From assembly GCA_019637115.1 (NCBI GenBank), contig JAHBWH010000058.1, positions 1 through 43,284 on the forward strand: DNA of 43,284 bases, written 5' to 3'. How positions within the stretch are numbered: position 1 is the first letter of the stretch; the number at the start of each line of letters is the position of its first letter. The notes beneath the pieces were generated by a model, which saw nothing but the letters and a program-made list of their open reading frames with translations, did no database searches and was not told the DNA's origin. The translations under genes and the position numbers were made by a program. This document shows, piece by piece, positions 27,478-36,697 of this stretch. Source of the stretch: Myxococcales bacterium (GTDB taxonomy: Bacteria; Myxococcota_A; Polyangia; Polyangiales; Houyiibacteriaceae).

Positions 27478-29211
27478 TCAGATCTTCATGGTCTTGCGGC
27501 GCGCGTTGCGCATCCGCCATCGCAGCAGGCCGAAGAGGCCGAACGCGAAGGGGATGCCGAGGGTGTTGAGCCACCGGTACGCCGCCTTCTTCGAGTCCCA
27601 GGCCTTCATGGCCTCCTTGCGCCGCTCGAGCGCCGCGTCGCGCTCGGCGATCGCCTCCTGCGTCGTGGCGCGGTCGCCCTCCTGCGCGGCCTCGAGCGCC
27701 TGCTCTTCGGCCTCGATCGCGCTGCGCTCGGCGTCGCTCACGCCCGCGGGGATCTCGAGCGCGGGGTCCTCGACGTTCTTCGCGCGGATCGCGATGAGAT
27801 CGTCGTCGGCCGCGAGCCAGTCGATCGCGTTGAGCGCGAACGCGAGGCCGCCGCTGAGCTGCCGCGGACCCCCCTGCGACGGGGGCAGGAACTCGTCGCG
27901 CATGAACGCCCCCGTGCCGCTGACCAGCACGCGGACGGACTCGGCGCTGCGGCTCGGCCCCGACGACTCCGCGCCGTCGCCCGCGAACGCGCTCGGCAGC
28001 GTGCCCTCGATGGCCGCGAGCACCGGGAAGGGCCCGAGGTCGCCGCTCGGACGCCACTCGCGCGGGTGGCGCGGCCGGAGCTGGATGGACGCGCCCGTGT
28101 CGCGCCAGCTGTTCTCGCTCGTGCGCGCGAGGATCTCGACGCTCACGCCCTCCGGCGCCGTGGTCACCGCCAGCGTCGAGCTGAAGGGCCAGACCGCGGT
28201 CGGGATGCGGAAGAGCGCGGGGTGTCGCATCGCGTTGTCGTCGAAGGTCAGGATCGGGACAGGCGGGTAGGGCACGGCGACCTGCATGCCCATCGGTCCC
28301 GCCATCGGCGCGCGGCTGCACTGGAAGTCGAGCGCGACGTCGCTGCGGAGCTCGACGCCGTAGCGGGTGAGCAGGCGGTTGATGCCCGTGTCCACCGTCT
28401 CCGCGCTCGGCTCCTGGGTCTGGATCTCGAGCTTCATCCCGCCGCCGAAGACGCCGAGAGAGCCACCGTTCATCACGTATTGGTCGATGTTGCGGAGCTC
28501 GGCCTCGCTGATCTCCGCCGTGGGGCCGATGATGAGCAGCGCGCGCAGCGACGAGTCGATCGGGCTCTGCGCGGAGACCTCGCGGAGCTCGTAGGTCGGC
28601 AGCGAGTCGCGCAGGCCCGAGAGACCCTCGGCGAGGGAGGGGCCCTCGTGGCCAGAGAGGACGCCGACGACGGTCTTCTCGCCGACGAGCTCCTTGATCG
28701 CCATCGTGATCGTGTACTCGAGCCCGGTCGGATCCTGGATGACCGGGAGCGTCTTGGTCTCGCCGAGGTACCGGATCACGAGGCCGCGGTAGCCCTCGAC
28801 CACCGAGACCGCGTCGTTCTCGATCTTCTGGTGGGCGACGCGCTGGATGCCATCCGCCTCGGCCGCCTCGCGCTCTTCGTCCTCGTCGGGGTTGACGAAG
28901 CGGACGACGACCTTGCCGCCCGAGGCCGCGGCGTACTCGTCGAGGATGTCGCGGACGTATTGCTCGGTGCTGTTGAAGGGCGGCGGGAGGTTCTCGGTGA
29001 AGTAAGCCGTGATCTCCATCCGGTCGCCGAGGTTGCTGACGAGCCGGCGGCTGCCGTCCGAGAGCGACCACAGGCGCGCGGACGTCCAGTCGCTGCGGCC
29101 GAGGTTCACGTAGTTCGCCACGATGTTGAGCGCGATGAGCGCCCCGGCGACGAGGAGGAGGATCGTGACCGAGGTGGTCGCGAGGTTGCTGCGCTGCTTT
29201 TGGGTGCTCAT
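27478..29211 (-). CDS. GldG-like ABC transporter auxiliary protein
   Basis: 577 residues. One N-terminal membrane segment (TSVTILLLVAGALIALNIVANYV) precedes a large periplasmic domain of the ABC_transp_aux/GldG type, with LSDGSRRLVSNLGDRMEITAYF, EYAAASGGKVVVRFVNPDED, VVGVLSGHEGP and IDQYVMNGGSLGVFGGGMKL. A second membrane segment lies near the C terminus (GIPFAFGLFGLLRWRMRNAR), preceded by a charged coiled coil rich in Ala/Glu/Arg. In Flavobacterium, GldG works with GldA and GldF in gliding; outside Bacteroidetes the function of such genes is unsettled. Confidence 0.92.
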   Translation of the reverse strand: MSTQKQRSNLATTSVTILLLVAGALIALNIVANYVNLGRSDWTSARLWSLSDGSRRLVSNLGDRMEITAYFTENLPPPFNSTEQYVRDILDEYAAASGGKVVVRFVNPDEDEEREAAEADGIQRVAHQKIENDAVSVVEGYRGLVIRYLGETKTLPVIQDPTGLEYTITMAIKELVGEKTVVGVLSGHEGPSLAEGLSGLRDSLPTYELREVSAQSPIDSSLRALLIIGPTAEISEAELRNIDQYVMNGGSLGVFGGGMKLEIQTQEPSAETVDTGINRLLTRYGVELRSDVALDFQCSRAPMAGPMGMQVAVPYPPVPILTFDDNAMRHPALFRIPTAVWPFSSTLAVTTAPEGVSVEILARTSENSWRDTGASIQLRPRHPREWRPSGDLGPFPVLAAIEGTLPSAFAGDGAESSGPSRSAESVRVLVSGTGAFMRDEFLPPSQGGPRQLSGGLAFALNAIDWLAADDDLIAIRAKNVEDPALEIPAGVSDAERSAIEAEEQALEAAQEGDRATTQEAIAERDAALERRKEAMKAWDSKKAAYRWLNTLGIPFAFGLFGLLRWRMRNARRKTMKI

Positions 29212-29215
29212 GGCG

Positions 29216-29926
29216 TCAGCTCCAGCGGCGGCTCTCGAGCGAGCGGAAGGCGACCATCAGCGTGATGGTCGCGACGGAGACGAAGTAGAGGACGTCGCGG
29301 ACGGCGACGACGCCGCGGCGAAGCGACTCGAAGTGCGAGTCGAAGCTGATCGCCTCGAAGAAGTTCGTCACGCCCGAGGGCATGAAGGGGAGGAACTTGT
29401 CGACGAGGAAGAAGAAGATCGACACGCCGAGCGTCGCGAAGAAGGCGACGAGCTGGTTGTCGGTGAAGCTCGACATCATCAGGCCGATGCCGAGCAGCGC
29501 CCCGCCCTGCAGGAGCAACCCAAAGTAGCCCGAGAAGACGGGGCCCCAGTCGAGGTTGCCGAGGCTCGAGACGCTGAAGGCGTAGGGCAGGGTGAGCAGG
29601 AGCATCACGGCGTAGAGGCCGAGCACGCCGAGGTACTTCCCGAGGATCACCTGGCCCTCGGTCACGGGCATCGTGATGAGCAGCTCGATGGTGCCGGTGC
29701 GCTTCTCCTCCGCGATGAGGCCCATCGTGAGGGCGGGGAGCGCGAAGTAGTTGATGAGCGAGGCGTAGCGGAACATCTCGCGTAGGGTGGCCTTCCCGAA
29801 GAGGAAGAACGTCTCCCAGAAGAGGAAGCCGAGCACGAGCAGGACGGTGCCGATCACGAGGTACGCGATGGGCCCGTTGAAATAGCTGCGGAACTGACGC
29901 CCCGCGATGGTGAGCACGTTGTGCAT
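29216..29926 (-). CDS. ABC-2 type permease, GldF-like
   Basis: 236 residues with about six membrane segments (ISYFNGPIAYLVIGTVLLVL-type first helix, then ALPALTMGLIAEEKRTGTIE). The EEKRTGTIELLITMPVTE loop is the hallmark of ABC-2 permeases of this branch. It starts where the ATPase gene stops (TGATG, 1-nt overlap) and ends 4 nt before the GldG-like gene. With the ATPase it should form the transporter core. The substrate is unknown. Confidence 0.93.
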   Translation of the reverse strand: MHNVLTIAGRQFRSYFNGPIAYLVIGTVLLVLGFLFWETFFLFGKATLREMFRYASLINYFALPALTMGLIAEEKRTGTIELLITMPVTEGQVILGKYLGVLGLYAVMLLLTLPYAFSVSSLGNLDWGPVFSGYFGLLLQGGALLGIGLMMSSFTDNQLVAFFATLGVSIFFFLVDKFLPFMPSGVTNFFEAISFDSHFESLRRGVVAVRDVLYFVSVATITLMVAFRSLESRRWS

Positions 29927-31041
29927 CAGGCCTCTCCCTTCTCGTCGGAGGCGTCCTCGTCGGAGGAGCTCTCCTCCGCGGCGCGCTCGTCGTCCTTGCG
30001 CTTGGCCTCGTCACGGGCCTTCTTCTTCTCGCGCGCCTCGTCGATCTTCTGGTCGCGCTTGGTCTTCGTGGCGGCGGCGCTCGCGGCCGTGTCGCCCGTC
30101 GTGAGGTCGCGGAAGACCTTGTCGAGGCCCTCCGACTTGCGCTCGAGGCCGAGCATCACGAGGTCGTTCTTCACGATCGTCTGGAAGATGTCGCGGCGCA
30201 GATCCGAGGCGTCCTTCGGCACGATGGTGAAGAGGAGCTCGCCCTTCGCCTCGGCGTCGCGCTGCTTGATCGACGAGACCCCGCCGATGCCGCCGAGGAT
30301 CTCACGCGCCTTCTTGGCGTCGGCGCCCTTGCCGTCGAGCGTGACGAAGTAGCTCGCCTTGCCGGCGCGCTCGCGGAGCTCCTCCGGGGTGTCGTCGGCG
30401 ACGAGGCGGCCCTTGGCGATGATGAGCACGCGATCGCAGGTGACCTGGACCTCGCCGAGGTCGTGGGTCGAGAGGATGACGGTGCGCTCGGAGCCGATCT
30501 GCTTGATGAGGTCGCGGATCTCCGAGGCTTGGTTGGGGTCGAGGCCGCTCATCGGCTCATCGAGGATCAGCACCGGCGGCTCGTGCACGAGCGCCTGGGC
30601 GAGGCCGACCCGCTGGCGGAAGCCCTTCGAGAGCGCGCGGATCTCCTTGGCGATCACGTCGCCGAGGCTCGTCTGCTCGACCGCCTTCTTGATGCGCTTG
30701 CGCGCGTCCTCGCCCTTGTAGCCGCGCATCTTCGCGACGAACTCGAGGTACTCGAGCACGAGCATCTCGGTGTAGAGGGGCGTGGACTCCGGCAGGTAGC
30801 CGATGGCGCTCCGGACCGCCATCGGGTCCTCGAAGATGTCGGCGCCGTTGACCTTCGCGGTGCCGGTCGAGGGGGCGATGAAGCAGGTCAGGATCTTCAT
30901 CGTCGTCGTCTTCCCCGCGCCGTTCGGGCCGAGGAAGCCGAGCACCTCACCTCGTCGCACCTCGAAGCTCACGTCTTTCAGGGCGTGGACGGGGCCGTAG
31001 AGCTTACTCAGGTCCCGTGCTTCGATCATCACGTCGCTCAT
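29926..31041 (-). CDS. ABC transporter ATPase, GldA-like, with charged tail
   Basis: 371 residues from the ATG at 31041 (MSDVMIEARDLSKLYGPVHA). Walker A is GPNGAGKTT (38-46), the signature is LSKGFRQRVGLAQ, Walker B is VLILDEPMSGLDP, and the switch is LSTHD. A C-terminal domain of about 80 residues (ASYFVTLDGKGADAKKAREI) resembles the regulatory region of ABC-2 ATPases. After it comes a roughly 60-residue highly charged tail (KKARDEAKRKDDERAAEESS) that core family members lack. It is the first gene of the four-gene cluster. A longer start at 31173 is rejected for lack of homology-like sequence. Confidence 0.95.
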   Translation of the reverse strand: MSDVMIEARDLSKLYGPVHALKDVSFEVRRGEVLGFLGPNGAGKTTTMKILTCFIAPSTGTAKVNGADIFEDPMAVRSAIGYLPESTPLYTEMLVLEYLEFVAKMRGYKGEDARKRIKKAVEQTSLGDVIAKEIRALSKGFRQRVGLAQALVHEPPVLILDEPMSGLDPNQASEIRDLIKQIGSERTVILSTHDLGEVQVTCDRVLIIAKGRLVADDTPEELRERAGKASYFVTLDGKGADAKKAREILGGIGGVSSIKQRDAEAKGELLFTIVPKDASDLRRDIFQTIVKNDLVMLGLERKSEGLDKVFRDLTTGDTAASAAATKTKRDQKIDEAREKKKARDEAKRKDDERAAEESSSDEDASDEKGEA

Positions 31042-31443
31042 CGCGAAGCCTCGTTCTCTTCTCCGGTTCGGGGACGCCGTGTCAGCACTCGCGGCGGACG
31101 GCTGCCAAAGCCTCGACGCGAGCCTCCCTCCTCGGAGCGCGTGCGGTTCTAGTCGCGTGACCAGCAGAGTCAAACTCCAGGACCCGATGAGGCGCCCATG
31201 AGCGACCTTCGTCGGACCTGTGGGCTCGCCCGAGGTGGACCCGGCGCGGCGCCCCTGCGCGCTCGCGAACGCGCGAGGCCCCCCGCGATTCCACCCGCGA
31301 GGCCCCGTGCGTGAGAAGGCTCACGGGGCGCGCGGGCCGTGCATGGAGCGCAGGAGCGCGCCGCCGGGCGAGCAGTCCGGGCCGCCCCGACGACCGACGT
31401 TCTTGCGCCGAAAGCCCGGGGCCCTTGGGTATCCTTCGCGTCG
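31042..31443. other. Divergent intergenic region with hairpin
   Basis: This 402-bp stretch lies between the ABC operon (-) and the zinc-ribbon gene (+). GCCCCGTG at 31302-31309 pairs with CACGGGGC at 31322-31329, and an inner GTGAG/CTCAC pair gives an alternative fold. The hairpin could be a leader element of the plus-strand gene. No gene and no clear -35/-10 pair are seen. Confidence 0.5.
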
Positions 31444-32580
31444 ATGGATCAGGCGCCGGTCGCTTCCGCCCAAGGCCAACACTTCCCCTGTCGCGCTTGT
31501 GGCGCCCCTGCGATGACCTTCGACGCCGCGCAGGGGGCGATGCGCTGCCCCTTCTGCCACCACGTCGAGGCGATCCAGGCCGCCCCCGCCGAGGGCCCGG
31601 CGATGCACGCCCGCGAGCGTTCGCTCGCCGAGGGGCTCGTGCAGGGCGCGCAGGCTGGCGACGGCTACGGCGTCGCCACTCGCGCGGTGCGTTGCCAGAC
31701 CTGCGGCGCCACCGTCGCGTTCACGGGCACGGCCATCGCGAAGAGCTGCGACTTCTGCGGGTCGCAGCACGTCCTCGAGCAGGAAGGGCAGCGGAACCTG
31801 ATCCGCCCCGAGAGCCTCGTGCCTTTCGGCGTCGCGAGCGAGCGGGCGAAGCAGCAGTTCCAGGCGTGGCTCGGCTCGGGTTTCTTCCGGCCCGGTGACC
31901 TGTCTCGCGCCGCCCGCCTCGGCGAGATCGCCGGCGTCTACGTCCCCTACTGGACCTTCGACTGCACCGTGGACTCCGAGTGGCGCGCCCAACGCGGCCA
32001 CTACTACTACGAGACCGAGACGCAGGTGCAGGTGGTCAATGGGCAGAAGCAGTCGGTCCAGAAGCAGGTGCAGAAGACCCGCTGGGAGCCGGCGCAGGGG
32101 CGTCGCCGCGATCGCTACGACGACGTGCTCGTGGTCGCGTCCAAGGGCCTGCCCGAGAAGGTCGCGCGCCAGATGACCACCTTCGACACCCGCGCGCTCG
32201 TCCCCTACGACCCGCGCTTCCTCGCGGGCTTCCACGCCGAGGAGTACGGCGTCGGCCTCGACGAGGGGTGGCAGAAGGCCCAGCAGATCGTCTCGCAAGA
32301 GCAAGACACGCGCTGCCGGCGCGACATCGGCGGCGACACCCACCAGAGCTTCCAGTCGCGCCACCAGTTCGGCGAGCAGACCTTCAAACACGTCCTGCTG
32401 CCGCTCTGGATCGCGGCGTACCGCTATCAGGACAAGACGTACCGGTTCCTCGTGAACGGCCAGACCGGGGAGGTCCGCGGTGAGGCGCCGACGAGCTGGG
32501 TGAAGGTGATGCTCGTCGTGCTCGTCGTCGCGGCGGTGATCGCGGCCATCATCTTCGGGGTCCGCGCGGCGGGCGAATAG
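31444..32580 (+). CDS. Zinc-ribbon membrane protein
   Basis: 378 residues from the ATG at 31444. There are two zinc-ribbon elements at the N terminus: CRACGAP...CPFCHH and CQTCGA...CDFCGSQH. The middle (IRPESLVPFGVASERAKQQF, FRPGDLSRAARLGEIAGVYV, PYWTFDCTVDSEWRAQRGHY) resembles TFIIB-type zinc-ribbon membrane proteins found in many bacteria. The C terminus has one hydrophobic segment (VKVMLVVLVVAAVIAAIIFG). Several CxxC pairs suggest structural zinc. A PP2C-like gene follows after 2 bp. The function is unknown. The start at 31444 is preferred because it directly precedes the zinc ribbon. Confidence 0.85.
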   Translation: MDQAPVASAQGQHFPCRACGAPAMTFDAAQGAMRCPFCHHVEAIQAAPAEGPAMHARERSLAEGLVQGAQAGDGYGVATRAVRCQTCGATVAFTGTAIAKSCDFCGSQHVLEQEGQRNLIRPESLVPFGVASERAKQQFQAWLGSGFFRPGDLSRAARLGEIAGVYVPYWTFDCTVDSEWRAQRGHYYYETETQVQVVNGQKQSVQKQVQKTRWEPAQGRRRDRYDDVLVVASKGLPEKVARQMTTFDTRALVPYDPRFLAGFHAEEYGVGLDEGWQKAQQIVSQEQDTRCRRDIGGDTHQSFQSRHQFGEQTFKHVLLPLWIAAYRYQDKTYRFLVNGQTGEVRGEAPTSWVKVMLVVLVVAAVIAAIIFGVRAAGE

Positions 32581-32582
32581 GC

Positions 32583-33224
32583 GTGCGGCCCGAGGCTCAC
32601 GTCAGCGTGGCGCTGACCGAGGTGCGCAGGGCGACGCTCGCCAAGCACGCCGTGGTCCGCACCGCGCCAGGCCATTACGCCATGGCGTCCGCCGGGGGGC
32701 GCCCGCGCCTCTGGCAATACGCCACGCGCGCCGCGCTCGGCGGGTACCAGCGAGGGGTCGCCAGCGCGGCCGATGCGCGCGGCACCGCGCTCGTCGAGCG
32801 AGGCTGGCTCGGCGCGCAGCGAGGGCTCGTCGAGGCCGTCAACGCGCTCGTCGAGCGCCAGGTGCCGGACGCCGACTTCCTCGCGGTGCACCTCGACCCC
32901 GACGGCCTGCACGTGCTCTCGGTCGGCGACGTCCGCGCATACCTCCACCGCGGCCGGAAGCGGCCCAAGCGCCTCACGCCGCGCGAGCACGGGGAGGGCG
33001 GGATCCTCGAGGGAGAGCCCGCGCGTCTGACGTTCGCGCCCGATCCCGGCGACCTCGTGCTCGCCGGCTCGGCCTCGGCGTTCTCGGCCGAGGCGATCGG
33101 CCGCGTCGCGGCGGTGCTGGCGAGCGACCCCAACACGCCCCCCGCCGTGCTCGCCGCGCTGCTCACCGAGCCCGCCGAGCAAGCGGGCGTCGGCGCCGTC
33201 GCCTTGGCGATGCGCATCCGGTGA
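32583..33224 (+). CDS. Degenerate PP2C-like protein
   Basis: 213 residues from a GTG start 2 bp after the zinc-ribbon gene. The sequence HVLSVGDVRAYLHRGRKRPKR followed by LTPREHGEGG, then GDLVLAGSASAFSAEAIGRV and a closing GVGAVALAMRI follows the order of a PP2C phosphatase core. The metal-binding motifs are degraded: GDVR instead of GDSR, GSAS instead of SDGL, and no final DN. It is probably a non-catalytic phosphatase-like protein, possibly binding a phosphoprotein or the adjacent zinc-ribbon membrane protein. The stop is 3 nt from the stop of the converging lipoprotein gene. Confidence 0.6.
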   Translation: MRPEAHVSVALTEVRRATLAKHAVVRTAPGHYAMASAGGRPRLWQYATRAALGGYQRGVASAADARGTALVERGWLGAQRGLVEAVNALVERQVPDADFLAVHLDPDGLHVLSVGDVRAYLHRGRKRPKRLTPREHGEGGILEGEPARLTFAPDPGDLVLAGSASAFSAEAIGRVAAVLASDPNTPPAVLAALLTEPAEQAGVGAVALAMRIR

Positions 33225-33227
33225 CGC

Positions 33228-34349
33228 TCAATCCTCGAGCCGGTACTTCGCGGCGAGGTAGAGCGTGATCCGATCCATCTCGGCGTCGGTGAGGCCTCGA
33301 TTGACGATGATGAGCTCGGCGACGTGGCCGAGCATGCGCGTCCCTCCCGACGTCCCGAGCTTCAAGGTGACGGGGCTGATGAACGGCTCCTGCATGCGGA
33401 CGACGGAGGCCGCGCCACCTCGCGGGTCACCCGCCTCGTACGCGTAGACCGCGTGCTCGAGCCCTCTCCGGCGGAGCGCGAAGGCGCCGGGGCGGCTTCG
33501 GTCGGGGGCCGAGAAGCCCGCGTTGTCCCCGCCCTCGGTCCCGACCGGCATCCGGTGGATGAAGCGGAGCGAGCTCCGGCTCGTGCCCCACGTGGCGATC
33601 ATCCCGACCGCTCCGGCGACCCGCGCCTCGACGAGCCCCACCGAGTCCTCTGCGTCGCTCGCGAACGCGACGACGAAGACGGTGTAGTGGCTCCCGCTCA
33701 GCCCCGTGAAGCCATCGAGCGAGAGCTCGTCGCTCACGCCGTCGAAGTGCACGGCGGCCCGTCCGTTGATCGCGTTCGCTGTGTAGGTCGGGCGATTGCT
33801 CCCGAAGCTCGTGAGCACGCCGTACATCGTGCCGCGACGGTCGCGCCACGAATTGACCAGGTTCGTCCCGGCCTCTCGGTTCATGCTGGCGGTGGCGCCA
33901 GCGTCCACCCAGAAGACGATGTCCACGAGCTCCGGGACGTCGAGCACGCAGCCGCCGTCGACGCGGTATCCAGGCGCGCAGAAGTTGCACTCGGGCCCGG
34001 TGAAGCCCTCGTCGCAGTCGCAGTGGCGTGCGCCGTCGACGATCGAGCAGGTGCCGGTCGGCCCGCAGTAGAAGGGGTCGCAGTCGGGGAGGCACTCGCC
34101 GTCGCCGTCCTCGTCCTGAAACCCGTCGTCGCACTCGACGGGGCCGCTGTCGCTCGGGACGTCGGCGTCCTCGGTCGGTCCGACGTCGTGGTCGTGAGCG
34201 TCGGGGACGGCTGCGTCCGAGACCGACGAGTCGACATCCACGCTCCCGTCGCCCCCACCCGCGTCCGGGCCGCTCGCGTCGTCGTCTCCGCACCCGAGCG
34301 CGAGCCCGAGGAGCACGAGCCAGATCCACCCAAACGTCCTTCGTCGCAT
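33228..34349 (-). CDS. Lipoprotein with EGF-like and LamG-like domains
   Basis: 373 residues from the ATG at 34349. The signal peptide (FGWIWLVLLGLALGC) is a lipobox. An acidic Asp/Ser/Pro-rich linker is followed by a Cys-rich EGF-like unit (CDPFYCGPTGTC, CDCDEGFTGPEC, CAPGYRVDGGC). The last 240 residues have a concanavalin/LamG-like pattern (VFWVDAGATASMN, VNSWRDRRG, AINGRAAVHFDGVSDELSLD, ELIIVNRGLTDAEMDRITLY). This architecture is typical of surface proteins of myxobacteria and relatives, probably for adhesion or glycan binding. The ligand is unknown. Confidence 0.88.
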   Translation of the reverse strand: MRRRTFGWIWLVLLGLALGCGDDDASGPDAGGGDGSVDVDSSVSDAAVPDAHDHDVGPTEDADVPSDSGPVECDDGFQDEDGDGECLPDCDPFYCGPTGTCSIVDGARHCDCDEGFTGPECNFCAPGYRVDGGCVLDVPELVDIVFWVDAGATASMNREAGTNLVNSWRDRRGTMYGVLTSFGSNRPTYTANAINGRAAVHFDGVSDELSLDGFTGLSGSHYTVFVVAFASDAEDSVGLVEARVAGAVGMIATWGTSRSSLRFIHRMPVGTEGGDNAGFSAPDRSRPGAFALRRRGLEHAVYAYEAGDPRGGAASVVRMQEPFISPVTLKLGTSGGTRMLGHVAELIIVNRGLTDAEMDRITLYLAAKYRLED

Positions 34350-34479
34350 CCGGTGCCTCCCCAGCGTGGGGCGGCACACCACCGCCCACGCTCACGATGC
34401 GCACCCGCGGGCTCGGGCTCCATGGGCAATTCTTCAGCGACGGCGTGCCGCAGCTCGAGGAGCGAGCGCCCCCACGCAG

Positions 34480-34510
34480 AAGGCCCGCGGAGCGGAGCTC
34501 CACGGGCCTT
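34480..34510 (-). terminator. Terminator downstream of etfA
   Basis: AAGGCCCG at 34480-34487 pairs with CGGGCCTT at 34503-34510. The inner GGAGC/GCTCC arms continue the stem after one C-A mismatch, leaving a GGA loop. The hairpin is 21 nt past the etfA stop. It is the strongest terminator-like structure in the window. Confidence 0.7.
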
Positions 34511-34531
34511 CGCGCGACGCCTCGCGGCGGC

Positions 34532-35506
34532 TCAGCCGGCGGCCTTCGCCTTCTTCACGGCCTCGGTCATCGCCGGGACGGCGTCGAAGAGGTCCGCCAC
34601 GAGGAAGTAGTCCGCGACCTGCGCGATCGGGGCTTCCTTGTCCTTGTTGATCGCGACGATCACCTTGCTGCCCTTCATGCCCGCGAGGTGCTGGATCGCG
34701 CCGCTGATGCCGACCGCGACGTAGAGCTTCGGCGCCACGACCTTGCCGGTCTGGCCGACCTGCAGCTCGTTGGGGACGTAGCCCGCGTCGACGGCCGCGC
34801 GCGAGGCGCCCATCGCCGCGCCGAGCGCGTCGACGAGCGGCTCGAGCACGTTCTCGAAGTTCTCCGCGCTCTTGAGCGAGCGGCCGCCGCTGACGACGAC
34901 GTCGGCCTCGCCCAGATCGGGGCGCTCCGACTCGACGACCTCGATGCCGAGGCTCTCGATCTTGCCTTCGCAGTCGGCGTCCACGACGTCGACCGACTCG
35001 ACCGAGCTCGAGCCGCCGCTCGGGGCGGCGGGCTCGAACTCCGACTGACGGACCGTGACCACCTGGATGTCCGTCGTCACCTTCATGGTGCCGAAGACGT
35101 TGCCGGCGTACATCGGCCGCGTGTAGTGCAGCTCGTCGCCCTCGACGGAGACCTTCGAGATGTCCGAGGCCACGCCCGCGCCGATCTTGGTCGCGACGCG
35201 AGGCATCAGATCCTTGCCGAAGGTGCTCGCGCACGCGACGACCACGCCGTACTCCTTCGCCACTTCGGCGACCGTCGGCGCGTAGCTCTCGCAGATGTAG
35301 TCACCCTCGATCTCGGCGGTGAGCACCTTCCCGGCGCCGAAGCCCGTGAGCTCCTCGGCCGCGCTCTCGGCGTCGGCGCCGATCGCGAGGATGTCGAAGG
35401 ACCCGCCGGTCGCCTCGGTGACGGTCTTCGCGAAGGCCACCGCGGAGAGGGTCGTCTTGCGGGACTTGCCCTGCGCGAGCTCGGCAACGACTAGAACGTT
35501 CGTCAT
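34532..35506 (-). CDS. etfA: Electron transfer flavoprotein alpha subunit
   Basis: EtfA binds FAD and, with EtfB, carries electrons from acyl-CoA and other dehydrogenases to the ETF-quinone oxidoreductase. It has 324 residues from the ATG at 35506 ([20 protein letters not shown]). The FAD-binding C-terminal domain is clear: [51 protein letters not shown] and [13 protein letters not shown]. It follows etfB by 16 bp in the same operon and ends in a strong hairpin. Confidence 0.98.
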   Translation of the reverse strand: MTNVLVVAELAQGKSRKTTLSAVAFAKTVTEATGGSFDILAIGADAESAAEELTGFGAGKVLTAEIEGDYICESYAPTVAEVAKEYGVVVACASTFGKDLMPRVATKIGAGVASDISKVSVEGDELHYTRPMYAGNVFGTMKVTTDIQVVTVRQSEFEPAAPSGGSSSVESVDVVDADCEGKIESLGIEVVESERPDLGEADVVVSGGRSLKSAENFENVLEPLVDALGAAMGASRAAVDAGYVPNELQVGQTGKVVAPKLYVAVGISGAIQHLAGMKGSKVIVAINKDKEAPIAQVADYFLVADLFDAVPAMTEAVKKAKAAG

Positions 35507-35522
35507 CGTTCTCTCCCTTTCC

Positions 35523-36362
35523 TCAGAGGACCTTCGCCTCGGACTGAAGCTTCTGCACCAACTCGTCGACGCTCTCGAGGAACTGCGCCTGGCCGCTGCG
35601 GCCGGCGGGGAGCTCGAAGCCGACATACTCGTCGACGCGCACCGGCTCGACGCCGAGGTCGCCGAGCCCGAGCTCGTCGAGCGGCTTCTTGCGAGCCGCC
35701 ATGATGTTCTTGAGGTTCGACAGGCGGCTGTTGAGGTCGCCGAGGTCGGGGTACTCGAAGTCCGCCGGGGTCACGCCGTTCTTGATCGTGCCCGGCTTGA
35801 GGATGCGGTCCGAGCAGGTGATGACGGCCGGGCCCTGCACCTTCAGCGTCTGCACGCCGACGTCGAGCTCGCGCTTGATGGTCAACGTCTTGCCGTCATC
35901 GCTCGTCTCGATGTGGCTCGCGTAGTTGATGACGGGCCAGCCGAGGAGCTCGGCGAGCTTCGTCCCTGCGATGTTCGAGTCGCCGTCCGCGGACTGCTTG
36001 CCCATCAGGACGAGGTCCGGCTGCTCCTTCTCGACCACCTTCGCGAGGATCTGCGCGACGACGTTCGAGTCGAGCGCGGTGTCCTCGCCGTCGACCAGGA
36101 CGCCCCGCTCGGCGCCCTTGCCCATCGCCTCACGGAGCGTGTCGACGGCCGCCTTCGGGCCGATCGAGACGACCACGATCTCACCCGTGCGCGTCTTGGC
36201 CGACGCGTCCTCGGTGAGGCGGAGCGCCGCTTCGAGCGACCACTCGTCGAAGGGGTTCATCACCCACTCGAGGCCGTCGTGCGACACCTCGGAGCCCGCG
36301 ACCTTGACCTTGTTGGCGTTCGCCGGGTCGGCCACCCGCTTGATCGGTACCAGGACCTTCAT
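35523..36362 (-). CDS. etfB: Electron transfer flavoprotein beta subunit
   Basis: EtfB is the AMP-binding partner of EtfA. It has 279 residues from the ATG at 36362 (MKVLVPIKRVADPANANKVK). Family motifs are MNPFDEWSLEAALRL, TLREAMGKGAERGVLV, LVLMGKQSADGDSNIAGTKL and ITCSDRILKPGTIKN. Together the two genes point to fatty-acid or amino-acid beta-oxidation. A longer frame upstream would run antisense through the TetR gene and is rejected. Confidence 0.98.
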   Translation of the reverse strand: MKVLVPIKRVADPANANKVKVAGSEVSHDGLEWVMNPFDEWSLEAALRLTEDASAKTRTGEIVVVSIGPKAAVDTLREAMGKGAERGVLVDGEDTALDSNVVAQILAKVVEKEQPDLVLMGKQSADGDSNIAGTKLAELLGWPVINYASHIETSDDGKTLTIKRELDVGVQTLKVQGPAVITCSDRILKPGTIKNGVTPADFEYPDLGDLNSRLSNLKNIMAARKKPLDELGLGDLGVEPVRVDEYVGFELPAGRSGQAQFLESVDELVQKLQSEAKVL

Positions 36363-36553
36363 CCATGCCTCCCGTGTCTTCGTTCGGAGCGTTCTCGAAG
36401 CGCTCGTTCGGTGCCCCGTGGGGCGCTGGTCCGGCCCCCGAGGGGTGCCGGCTTGGGACGCCCACCCGAGAGCGCCCTCGCGACGCTTTCCTCGGCCCGA
36501 GAGCCCGAAAAGCTCTGGCGGTCTAGAGGTTCTGACGCACTGAGTCAAGCCGC

Positions 36554-36567
36554 TGAGCCGGCGTTCA
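36554..36567. promoter_or_regulatory. Candidate TetR operator, etfB-proximal copy
   Basis: TGAGCCGGCGTTCA is a near-palindrome with TGA(A/G) and TTCA ends. It matches the copy at 36698 in 11 of 14 positions. TetR-family fatty-acid regulators often bind TGAA...TTCA-type palindromes. It lies about 190 bp upstream of etfB. Confidence 0.45.
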
Positions 36568-36697
36568 TTTCCGGCCCACAGGTCGGGACACTCGGCCTCA
36601 TGTTTCCGAGGGGTTTCGTCGTCGCGTCCCTCACGAGGGCCCCTCGGGTCGACGCCTCGAACGTTGACCAGGAGATCGCGCGATGTTACCAGCGGGG

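Noticed and set aside
24484-29265. A 1593-residue plus-strand reading frame
   Set aside because: It runs antisense through the PilZ-like, DUF4340 and GldG-like genes. Its Arg/Ala/Glu-rich translation is the usual third-frame product of GC-rich DNA, with no domains.
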